From positions 7,244,001 through 7,308,000 of the forward strand of contig NC_071671.1 in the NCBI RefSeq assembly GCF_028554725.1: a stretch of DNA of 64,000 nt. The letters run 5' to 3'. The DNA comes from Zeugodacus cucurbitae. Taxonomy: Eukaryota > Arthropoda > Insecta > Diptera > Tephritidae. Each line of letters opens with the position of its first letter. The first letter of the stretch is position 1. Below the pieces are notes generated by a model, which saw only the letters and a list, made by a program, of their open reading frames with translations, had not been told where the DNA came from and made no database searches. A program made the position numbers and the translations under genes. Positions 33,101 to 45,800 of the stretch are shown piece by piece.

Positions 33101-33852
33101 CTGAGAGATTCACTCTGCAGTCGTCGGATTTATTTAAGTTTACAAATACAAATTTTTTTTATATTATTTCGTAATACAACAACAACAACAACAACAGCAA
33201 CGCTCTAAGCGAAAGAGAAAATAATATTAAATAAACAGCAAACAACAACAATTATAATAACAACAACAAAAAAAAATAGAATTAGAACACGTACAAGCAC
33301 ATTGCGCAAACGGAGTAAACAAACTGTTTTCTGTGTTTTTTTTTTGAGTTTTTTTTTGTATTTATAATTTTTACGTTCTACGCCAATTCGCGCATTGATC
33401 GACAAAACAGCAACTATTGAATATACATATAAAAAATAAGAAAAAAAAACAACGCAAAAGTTTACAAAAAACAACAAATAAGCGTAAAAACATAACAAAA
33501 ACATCAAGTTTTCACAAATTTTGCAATTTTGAAATTTTGTAATTTTTGAAGAAAGTGTTGCAGTTGCAGTGGCAGTGTGCAACGAAAGTGTAGATACAAG
33601 CAAGGAAGCAAGCAAAAGCATTCAGCGTGTGTGCCCCCAATGAAAATTTATGGAACTGTGTTAAGTGTGCACTAAATAGTAATATGTGTACTGCTATTTG
33701 TTGTATATAAGTAAAATATATATATATATACATACATATATAAGTAAATGTGTGTGTGTATTGTATGTGCACATATATAGATTTTTTTGTTGTTGTTCCA
33801 CATATAAGTTTAATAACACTGTTTTGGATTAACGTATTGCAATTGCTACTTC
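33101..33852 (+). promoter_or_regulatory. ken: probable ken 5' UTR exon and promoter
   Basis: Rich in (AAC)n/CAA triplets and A-tracts, like many fly 5' leaders, and leading directly to the candidate start codon at 33853 and donor at 33862. TCACTCTGCAGTCGTCGG at 33110-33127 looks like an initiator with nearby downstream elements. This is inferred from composition only. Confidence 0.35.
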
Positions 33853-36800
33853 ATGCGACAGGTAAACAAGAAATTATTTATTAAATTATTAATATTAATA
33901 TTTAAATTTTATTTATTGAATTTATATACATACATACAAACATATAGACAACAATGTATGCATACATACATATGTATATACAAATGTACATTGCATACTT
34001 GCTTGCTTGTCTAGCATTAAGTTAACATTATGCAAAAGTAAAGTGAGAAACGGTAAAAACATGACCAGACTTATTATGTAGTTATGTACAAGTATGTATG
34101 TTTGTATGTATGTATGTATGTTTGTGACTATATATGCTCTTGTGTATTTCATTGCTTTATTTATGATGCGAGTCAAAGACGCCTAGAAATTACGCTGTAC
34201 AATAATATCATAATAATGGTCATTAATGTATTAGAAAGGCTTGTACGTGTGTATGACCTTCAAGCCAAGCATATTTCCAACAATTTACACATTTTTAACA
34301 TTTGACGATTATTATACTGCTGCTTAGCCAAAGCCATACTACTAAATACACACTACGTATACATAAAGACATGGCTATATAGCCAATATGACCATCATAC
34401 ATGCATACAAACATACATAATACCATTGTGTGTCAGCTCTCATTTGCTTTTAGTTTTTGTTAGTTAACTATGCATAAGAAATGCTTGTACAACAACTACA
34501 ACAACAAACCAACCAATAACAATAAATGTTAAAAACAAAATCTACGAAATACGAAATAAAACAAAAACAAAAATCGAAAATTTAAACGAAAAGACAAAAG
34601 TGTTTTCACTGTGCGCGCGCTCGCTCTCTGCTGTTATGTACGAGTATATGCAATGCTATGTGTGTGTGTGTGTTTGTGTTTGTGCTCGGCTTGTGCTGTT
34701 TGTGAAGGAGTTGTTTTATTAACTATGGTGAATGGATTTCATTTACATATATATAAAATTTTTACATACATATATACATGCATCAGTATATATGTATATA
34801 AAAAGCAAACAAACCCACATAAATACATACAGACATATTTATGACTGCCTATATGTATGTAAATATGTATGTATATGCAAGAGCTTGAAGGCTTCTTGCT
34901 TTTTTGTGAAGAGATTAAACAATGCGCTGCAAGTCGATTTGCAACAACTACAAAAAAAATACAAAAACAAAAAAACTACAAAAACAATAAAAACCAACAA
35001 CAACAAAAAACTATAAAAAACCAACAACAACAAAAAGCAACAAAAAACTATAAAAAACCAACAACAAAAAAAGAAAATATTTACCACTACATTCGCATAG
35101 TTTTACTTGTATTCATGTCGGTGTATGTGTGTAAATGTCTGTCTGTCTGTGTATTTTGTTTTTGCAACCTAATGCAATCTCGCATTTTAGCTTTCAAGCT
35201 ACGAGTTTATACGCCACTGCTGTCGCTTTGGTAAAAACAAAAACAAAAACAAAACTCGAAACTCGAAAGTGATCGCGCTGGTTGGTTGTGTGGAAAATGT
35301 TGAATTTCGTGCAGCGGAAAAAGTCATTGAAGTGGTCGCGCGCTCGTCTGTAAGTCGGTTGGTTAGTTGGTCGCTTGGCTGGCTGACTGGCTGATCGTTC
35401 AACGTCGTTGTTGAAATACAACAAAAAGCAATAAAAAACCAGCAACACATTTAAAACAGCAATAACAACAACATTGATATGTAGCAACTACAACAAATAG
35501 CAGCAACAACAACAACAACAACAAAACGCTGTGGCGACTGCTGCTGTTTGCTTAGTTGCTGGCTGGCTGGCTGGCAGCGTTTTCACTCCAACACATTGTC
35601 ATTATCTCTCACGCATACACATATTTTTTAGGTCAGTAAGAAGCTTTAAAAAGTTTCATAAACTGCCAACAACAAACATACATACATACATACATATAGC
35701 TGTAGCCAGCAAGCATGCGACTAAACAACTGACGCTGGAGCTTTTTGTGAAAGGGAGTGTATTTTGTATGCTTTGACAGTATGTTTGTGTGTCTGTCTGT
35801 ATATTTCTCTGTATATTTGTTTGTATATATGTCTGTATGTTTGGTACAAGGAGAAATATTTTGAAAAAAACTACTATGATTTTCATTTCCCCTTTTATTG
35901 TTTATTGAAACTCCAATACACGTTTTCTGTTTTTTTTTTTACTAAAAATTTATATTTTTTCTGTGTATGTGTGTGCGTGTGTCTGCGCCATACAACTGTA
36001 ACGCAGTTACGTAGCTACGTGTTAATTTAAATTTATGTTATACACTTACCTTAGTTAACTTTTTCATTTCATTTCATTGGCGTTTTTCATGCAATAACAA
36101 CAACTGCAATAATATAATATTTAAAAAATAAATTAAAAGAAATATAATATAAAATTTATTTGCTGAAAAGTATTTTTCTTAATTTTTTAATAATTATTTT
36201 ATGCATAAACACATGCATATCCAATCGTATATTTGTATGTATGTGTGCTTGAAATGGCACGGAAAAGGTGAATTCTGCATGTTGGCGCATATCACACGAT
36301 CACTTCACTCTCCACACCAGTCTATACAACTTTATTTCATGCTTTTTGTAGGTACATAGTAGACATCTGTATGTATGTATCTACATACATATGTATAGAT
36401 ATCAGTAAGCGTAAGCGAATTTTTGTGAAAGGGATATTTCTTTATAACGTCATATCTACTTACTACTTGTACTGTTGTATATAGGTGAATGTAGTTACAT
36501 ACAAACAGATATACAACTATACCATATGTAATGTGGAGATCGCGGTATATTAATGTGGATTGTTGTCTGTCGTGTGAATTTAAAACTTTTAGAAATGTAT
36601 AGAGAAAATGGTTTTGTGAGTCGTTTTATTACTTTTATTAAAAACGAATTTTATTAAAAAAGAATTTTATTTAAAAATAATTTTATTTGAAATAATTTTA
36701 TTAAAAAAAATTACTTCAAAATAATTTGATTTGAAATAATTTTATTTAAAATAATGTTATTTAAAAGAATTTAATTAAAAAAGAATTTTATTTGAAATAA

Positions 36801-39800
36801 TTTTATTTAAAAGAATTTTATTTAAAAATAATTTTATTTAAAATCAATTTTATTTGAAATAATTTTATTAAAAAAAAATTACTTAAAAATAATTTGATTT
36901 GAAATAATTTTATTTAAAATAATGTTATTTAAAAAAATTTTATTTAAAAAGAATTTTATTTAAAATAATTTTTATTTGAAATAATTTTATTAAAAAATTA
37001 CTTAAAAATAATTTTATTTGAAATAATTTTATTTAAAATAATGTTATTTAAAAGAATTTTATTTAAAAGAATTAAATTAAAAAAAATTTTATTTAAAAAG
37101 AATTTTATTTGAAATCAATTTTATTTGAAATAATTTTATTTAAAAGAATTTTATTTAAAATAATTTTATTTAAAAGGATTTTTATTTTAAAAGAATTTTA
37201 TTTAAAAATAATTTTATTTAAAATCAATTTTATTTGAAATAATTTTATTTAAAAGAATTTTATTTAAAAAAATTTTATTTAGAAGAATTTTATTTAAATA
37301 GAATTTTATTTAAAATTATTTAAAAAAAATTATTTAAAATTATTTTAATACACTTTTTTTTATTTTATTTTTAATTTTAATTAAAAATAATTTTATTTTA
37401 AATAATTTTATTTAAAAATAAGTTTATTTAAAAAATTATTTAAAATTATTTATTATTATTTAAAAAAAATTATTGAAAATTATTTTATTAAAAAATAATA
37501 TTATTTTATTAATAATAATATTTTTAATAAAATAATTTTATTTGAAATAATTTTATTTAAAATTTATTTTATTTAAAATTATTTTATTAAAATTTTTTTT
37601 TTATTATTTTTTTTTTATTTTATTTTTAATGTTAATTAATATTATAATAATTTTATTTAATAATAATTTTATTTGAAATAATTTTATTTAAAAATAAGTT
37701 TATTTGAAATAATTTCAATTAAAAAGAATTGTGTTTAAAATTATTTTATTTGTAATAATTTTATTTAAAAATAAGTTTATTTAAAATAATTTCAATTAAA
37801 AAGAATTTTATTAAAAATAATTTTAATTAAAAATAATTTTATAAAAAAAAAATATATTTAAATATTTTTGAAAACTGTAACCAGCCTTAAGCCTAAAAGC
37901 TCTAAAATTTATTAATGAATTTCCAAAAAAATCGTCGACTGTCCAATATAATTGTGTAAACAAGTAATCCTTTATTTTCTTTAACATTATTTTTTTAATT
38001 TTAATCTGTTCTAAATATTGCCTTCTCTCTTAGCTCATCGAGTTCCGTAACCATAACCTAACCTAACTTGCAGTTTAAATTTATATTATTTAAATATTTA
38101 TTTATATATACAGTTGAACTTCTATGACTCGAAGTTCTCCATAATTCGAACGCTTGAACTTCCAATAGAAATAGTCAAATTTCATACGAATTACCTTCCG
38201 GAACTCGGAAGTCTCTCTAACTCGAAGTTGTTTGTTAATTATTGTAATTCGAGTTAGGGGTGTATTTAATTCAATTTTTGCAAAACTTTCCATATATTCC
38301 TCAAATATTACACCTTTTAAAGCTTCTTACACTATTTATCAATTCTTGTCCACTTCAAAGATTAGACCGAACCTTTTGGTAGTGCTGTAACGTAGTTTTT
38401 TTTCATTTTATTTCATATCACTTTTTATTACTGTTATTATACACATTTTATGCTGAAAGCTAGTTCCGCAACCAGCTGGGAGTGTAGCCCCCACACACTC
38501 TAGCGTAGAATATTTACACAAGTCTACAAACAATTGAGACATATTTACAATACAGGTGTGTAGAAAGCTTATTTTTTAAAGGGGTCTATAGTAGTGTGTG
38601 TATCATTTGTCTTATTTTATTAGCAATCATCATTGTCAATAATAGAATGATAATCACATTATTTATTCTAGTTTCCAATTTCATAATTTATCACTATTGA
38701 AAGATTTCTAAAAAAGAGAGGAGTGCGGATAAAAATGCTTTTAGAAAGTCTTTGTTAAATCCGTCTTTCGGGTTTCAAAACACGTTATTGCGCAACAAAT
38801 TCATTATTCTTATAAATTTATTGAAGGAAATGAAAGTTATTACCATTCTATAAGTTCTAAAAACATTGTTTTTTTCAATTCATTTTTTATTAATAACTGT
38901 TTTTAAAGAAATTATAATTAGTAGATGTCCGCTATATGGGATTATAAATGTTTTTTCTAGATTTTCGGGAAAAAATCAAGAGTTAATTGGTCTTAAAAAA
39001 TGGAAATTTTTGGAAAAGAGTTTTCGATCAGGCTCAGGGTTATTATGTATTCTAAAAGTTGTATAAATTTCATTAAAATCTACTGAGCGGTTTTAGAATA
39101 CAGTTTTGAAAAATTCGCATTTAAAGTTTCACACTAGCGTTTTGGAGTGCCCTAGCGTGCCCGAATAACTCGAAGAGTAATTATCGAATCAACTTTAAAC
39201 TTACAGAGGATATTTTTAAGATATTACACTTGAGGAAGTTGCAAAAAAATGTATTTTTTGAAAATCCTGACTACTCGTAACCCCTTAATGAACATATTCG
39301 AGTTGAGAAAAAGTAGTATACATATACAGTGGAACTTCTGTAACTCGAATCACCATAATCCACAAAAAAACTTCGAGTTAGAGAGACTGCGAGTTATAGA
39401 ATTTTCATTAAAACAGATAATTTTTCAAAAAGCTGTAAAATATAGATTTATACACAGTTTTATTTATTTACTTCGCATAAAGTTTTATTTAAATACTTTA
39501 AAACATGTATTTTCTAATTTTGTTTGTTGCGCTTTGCTATTGTTTAGCTTTTGACGTCCGTATCCCATGTCTTTGTTATATGATTTATGCAATTCATAAG
39601 TGTAGTATCATATTTTTGTTAGCCTCCATACGATATAGAGAGACTCTTTTAAAATACTGCCTCGATAGTAAAATTTTAAATTTTGTATTATCCTCTAGTC
39701 GAAAAGTTCGATTCGCGGAATGAATTTTGTATGAAATTTTACTTCTATTGCCATTACGAGAGTTCGAGTTATGGAGAACTTCGAGTTAAGGAAGTTTAAG

Positions 39801-42800
39801 TTATGGAAGGAAATTTGTATGTAATTTGATTTATAAACGCTACTGCCAATTCCAAAGTTCGGGTTATGGCGATCTTCGACTTATAGAAGTTCGAGTTCCA
39901 CTGTATTTCTAGTGAAAGTCTAGTCTAAGAAAAAAGAAACGGCTGATAAGCTGGATCTCTCATTTCTTTTCTTGAATCAAGGCCAACTCGAATTCGTTTA
40001 TAATACGTTTTAGAAAAAATATTAATGGGTGTTTTTTTAGAAGTGTGGTTTTCAAAGAGTCAATACTTTTTTTATAGTTGGTCCCTTTTTACAGCATTTA
40101 CTTTATTTATACTCAGTTTGGTTTCCATTTCATAATGAGCAGTCTTACACCGGAACGACTTTTTTTGCTGACATATGGCTCCTTTTGCTGCAAAAAGTGG
40201 TAAAAATGTTTGTCTTTCGGCTGGAATTTATTCGAGACAGCTTGCCCAAAACCATTTTTAAACCATAATAGCAAACCCTTATCTTTATAATAAAGCCAAA
40301 TTCTTGGCCATAACATTAAAGTATATGCGTTTTATTTCTTTTAGAAAACCACATGTCTAGAACAGAGGGTGTTGATTTAAAACATTCCACATATAAATAT
40401 TTGCTTTCAAAATGCATAAACCGCATTAACTAAATTATGTATCAGTTTAATAATAATCAAAATTTCTAATTTTTGCGATCAAAGTTCACAAACTTTTTAT
40501 TTAAAAAACTGTTCTTGAAATTTTTTTAGTTGTAAATTACTGTAATTCTCTTATTGGTGCCCTAATCGGTAACCACAAAGTGTGGTTAAGGTACGCATTT
40601 CACTCAATGCGCATTTTCTTTTGTAAAATAATTTAAATTTATTTAGAAATGTTAAAGAAAACATTTTAAATTGTTAATTTCTAAATGACAAAAGCTTTTT
40701 GCTAATAATGCCACATTTTCCCCAAACTTTCGCAACGTAATTTTATTCTGACAAGTTTTCATGACAGCGCACGAGTGTCAATTAAAAACCGCTTGCAACG
40801 CCTACTGACTACGCCACTGAAACAGACCTACATACACACAGATACATGCAAACAAATGTATGCGCCTTTCTCAATTATGTATGTATGTCTAAAAAGCTAA
40901 ATTCATATTAGAATTCATACAAATTTAATGTTGTGCAATAGCAATAACAACAACAACAACAATGAAAAACAGTTAAAAACGACGATGTGTGCTTATGTGT
41001 ATATGTATGTGTGTGTGTCTGATATATAGACATAGCTTGGCCTACAGTGCAGATATGAATATCTTTTTGTAGATGTCTATATGTTTGTATATATATGGCT
41101 GTGCTATAGCTGTATTTCATATGCACTGCCATGTAATTGTATGCATTGGTATAAGCTCAGAAATGTATGTTTGTATGTATGTATTTGTAAGATTGCACAA
41201 AACGCTGTCTGCATGTGCCTATAAAAGTATAAATGTTTGTATGTGTGTGTGGTTAATTTGAAATTGCCGTTGCTGTGTGCATGCAGTTTTTCAACTAAAC
41301 TTAACTTGCTGAAAAAGTCTTAAGCTCACAACTCACAGCGACAGCCAAGCCGAACTTACACTTTACTACACACGATTTTTAACGCTTTTTGGAACGTCAA
41401 AAGTTTTTCTAGCATACGCGGAGGGCCGTTCAGTTCAAAGACGTTGTTGTTATGTTGTGTTGTGAAGGAAAAGATTCGTATAGGTCTCACACAGTCAGTT
41501 AGTCAGTCAGCCAACGCGCATTTTAGTTGTTGCTGTTGTTGTTACTGTATTTAACCAGTCCATGAACATTTGTATGCAAGCTTGAGCGCTTGTGTGTGTG
41601 TTTGTACATGTCTGTCTGTTTGTATAAAAGTATGCACGAGTGAGACTGAAATTTCCAAATTATATAAAACTTTCATGCTGCATTGTTCAATATTTTTGAA
41701 ATGTTTGTATGTATGTATGTTTGCTTGTGTGTGTATCTACTATTTGTATTACATATATATGCGAGCTTATAAAACCGTATATAACTGCGAATTCAAAAAA
41801 TATACAAACATACATATACTTTCATATATATACTATAGAGTAAGTGAGTTGGACTGTTTGTCAGTTTGTATATACTTTGTGTGAAGTTAAAAAGCCTTCA
41901 CTACTTTAACCACAACAACAAAGTAATAGCGCAACTTTTTACGTAGCACATTTGTATGTATGTTTGTATGATTGTATGTCTGTCTGTATGTATGGCCCGC
42001 CGTTCTCCACAACACAGCTTGTGATCGTGGAACCTCGATCGTCGTGTGCCGCGTCGCTATACAACACACTCACTTACTGTTGTTGAACCAGTCAACCAGC
42101 CAGCTAGACAGCCAACAGCGGCCGCAACAACAGCAAACAGCAAACAGCAACAACGGCAGCAAGTCAGTCAGTCAGTAAAGCCAATACGTATTACCTACTA
42201 GGTAGAAAGTATAACAGCCAATGGCAATTTGCCTTAGTTGGAAAGTGCCATAAACGTTGGAACACAAAAGCAACAAAAAAAAAACAACAAAAAAAATCAC
42301 ACTTCATTAATGTAGAATGTTGGTGTGTTCAAGGTCGCAAATGTTGGATCACTTCTTTTCATCAATGTTAATGATGATGATTGCTAAATCACGGAGAGAG
42401 CTACACAAACGCACAAGCACACATTCATAGACGATGACAGACTTGCTATGATATACATATATATACATACAAACACTCACACTTATATATGTATGTATGT
42501 ATGTATTGTGACTATGAGAGAGTGTGTTGTGTATGCAAGAAATTTCCATACATTCAGTTTTGAAATGTCAGTATCAAGTGAAGGGTTCAAGTAGTAGAGA
42601 GTTAAAAGTAGAAAGGCTAGGAAGTAAGAAAAAAATATTAAAAAAAAATAACGAAACAGTTGAAAAATCTTAGTGAATGTACAAATACTGGTTTCTTATT
42701 GTGCAAATACAGTAAATAATAAATTAGTTTTTAGTTAAGAAAAAATTACAAAAAAAAAAAAAAAATTAAGCAGAAAAACGCGCTACATTTGCATATTTAT

Positions 42801-45800
42801 AATACACTGCTTTAAAAATAAGAGTGTACGTGCATGTGTATGCGCTTGGTTGCGAGTGCGAATATTTTCTGAATTGTGTGTAGTTTGCGCATGCGTGCGG
42901 TTTGGAAAAGCGGATGCTTAGTGTGGTGTATTTTTCGAATTTAAAATTAAGATTATTTCGTTAAAAAAAGCTGTAAGAATAGCTAACATTAATATCAAGA
43001 AATGTATGTGTAATGTATTTGTGCAAAAGAAATCTTAAAAAAATATAAAAATAAAATATTTAAATAAAAACAAGGACGCTAGTTATTGCTAATTTGAATA
43101 AAAAAAAATTTTAAATTAAAAAAATAAAAATAAATTTTATAATTAAAATTTTTAAATAAAAAAATAAAAATTAATTAAAAAAAAATTTAAATAAAAAAAA
43201 ATTAAATTAAAAAATTTTTTAATTATTATTATTTTTTAATTTAATTTTTAATTTTTTTTTTTTATTTCAATTAAATTTTTTTGATTATTCACTTTCTTAT
43301 ATGTAAATACTTTCATTAAACACACAGTTATTTACTTTGTAACTAACTAAAAGCTCTGAATTTCGCAATAAATAGCTTCCAAGGCCAGCGTTAAAAACTA
43401 ACTCCATCAAAAATCACACTAGCATAAGTCAGTAACAAATTGAAAAAATAAAAAAACAAAAATTGCTGGCCATACAAACGCCTTGCTTTGAAATAACCGT
43501 CTTATTGTTTGCAAAAAAATGTTGATTTTGATTTTCTGTGCTGTTTTGTGTCTTTTAAAGTTTCCTAGAATGCTGATGTTGCAGTACAGCAAGCATGGAG
43601 AGTGTATACTCAAAGAAATTGGAGCCGCATTCCGTGGAGAACACCCAGCCGATCTGACAATAGTTTGTGAAAACAGAGTTAAACTCCATGCACATAAACT
43701 CGTATTGGCTGCTGCAAGCCCACTCATAAGGTAACAGCAAAAAAGCAAAAAAAAAAAAAGCGTTATGCAAGCGCATATGCACATGCTGTGCTATGCATGA
43801 AATAGAGTGTTAAGTGTGAAAAAACAACGCTTGTAAAAGTGATTATATAAAAGAACAAAATATTTAAAAAATAAAAGAAATAAACTTTTCAATAAGAAAT
43901 ATAAAATATTTAATATTATTATGCAAAAAAAATTGTAGTTAAAATATTTAATTTTGAATTGTAATAAAAATGAAAGTCTTTTCAAAAATTAAGTTAAATT
44001 AAATATATTTTAAAGCAATTTTTTTCGATTAATTGTTCAACAATTTATTTAGTAAATTCTTTGTCTTTAAACTACTATTTTCGTGTACTTTTGGGCGTGA
44101 GCTTCAGTTATAAGTATTGATCTATGCTACAAGTTTACCTAACTTTAAACTAACTTTAGGCGATTTAAGTACATATAGATAATTTTAGTTATTTTGACTA
44201 ATTTGTATTTTTCAAAAATTTGGAATTTTCAATACAGTAAAAGCTCCTTATTCGCGCTTCCTTTATTCGCGTTTTCACTATTCGCGGATTAAAAAAATGC
44301 GACCCAATTTCTATATTCGCGACTAAAATTTTTTTATTCGCGGATCTAATAAGTACATACATAATAATAAAATTATTCTATTATTATTGGTATCCAACCC
44401 AATATTCTTGTCAAATGGACTAGTAAAAAAGTAAAATAGATCTTATTACAAGAAAATGTTAAATATCCACTATTTTCGCAATGTTTTTGAACTTTTGGTA
44501 ATATTTCCATATAGAAGGGGCTCACATGGAACTGACCTCTTGTTCTTGCCCATTTTTAAGAAAACTTTCACAAAACCCTTTAAATTAAATGGAACCAATA
44601 AACTCTTCACTTTTTTGACATTCAATTTGAAAAATCTTAGTGAAGGTTTAAGAATGGCAAATGAGCTCTGCCATTTCTTTACTGATCCGTCTATGGAACG
44701 AAGTCTAATTTTTAAGATACAAATTGCTAATGCGACTGCTGTGTATCAGTCTGAATTGAAGGAGCATTTGAAAACTGCTAAGCAAGAAAAAATTAAAAAA
44801 ATTCTTCAAACCATTGCCTAATCCTTAAGATAATTAATTAAAATGTTCAAAAACTTCAATTAAATCATTTTTTATATACCTATTTGTTTTTTTTTTATTT
44901 GTCAAGGAACATATCCCCTATAATCCCATATAAATTACCATTCCATATTCAAGGTTTCTGTATTCGCGGCATATTTATGGAACATATACCCCGCGAATAA
45001 AGAGCTTTTACTGTATTTCCCAACTTCCTAAATTCTTAAAAATATATTATATAAATAAAACTAAGGCAACTTGAAATAGAAAGTGACGAATATAATTAAA
45101 CAAATTTTCATGATTTTCAATCCGAAAACTCGTACAATATGATTCATGGTGTGTTCAAAAAATAACGGGAAATTCCAAAAGTTCAATTATCAAATCAAAA
45201 TGATATACATACATGCTCCTGAAGTGCAATAGCTTTTTCAGCTGTATTTATAGCTTAATTCGTATGTAGCAGCCGCTAAGGTTAGACGTGTTTTTATGAG
45301 CTTGGCGATTTTCGTTTGTTAAAAGCTCACAATACTTTGCTTGTTCGTGAAGTCTTGGTTAAAAACAATACTGTAACGATGTCTCGCTTTCGTCAGACAT
45401 GGTTCCGCGTAATTTTTTCCTATTTACAAAAATAAAGAGAACCTTAAAGGGCCGTCGTTTTACAAGCATACGAGAAATCGCTGAAAGAGCGAAAGACTAT
45501 CACAAAAATTAAGAGTTTAAGAAGTGTTTTGACTATTGGAAGAAGCTCGAATGGGAATATTACTAAAAAAAAACGATAATTCCCAATATTTTATTTCATT
45601 TAAGTTGTTAATTTAATTTAAAAACGAAAATTCCCGTTATTTTTTGAACACATCTCATAATTAATTTTAAGTCTTAAGTTAAAGAAGTTCGAATATAAAG
45701 TCATATGGGGCAACACTAAATATATTTTGCAAAACATTTTTATATTAATTTTAGTAATTTAAATTTTATACAAATTGGCAACGCTGTCGAAGCAACAAAA

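Larger units (their letters stand above)
33862..43560 (+). other. ken: ken intron 1 (about 9.7 kb)
   Basis: The donor GTAAAC at 33862 and acceptor TCTTTTAAAG ending at 43560 are phase 0. It is very AT-rich with many ATGTATGT and CAA-triplet runs, a long AT-repeat array (36636-37860) and pogo-like elements (38111 on). Three islands are less AT-rich and CAA/GGCTGGCT-rich: about 35220-35600, 41270-41560 and 41990-42190. Such islands often mark alternative promoters or 5' UTR exons in fly developmental genes, but no protein-coding exon is supported. Confidence 0.6.

Noticed and set aside
33205..35887. Several hydrophobic or Lys/Asn/Gln-rich frames in the ken 5' region
   Set aside because: Translations of (CAA)n, (TATG)n and A-tract sequence; not protein-like.
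44456..44821. 121-codon frame considered as an independent gene
   Set aside because: It lies wholly inside a TA-flanked pogo/Tigger-like element, so it is treated as a transposase remnant.
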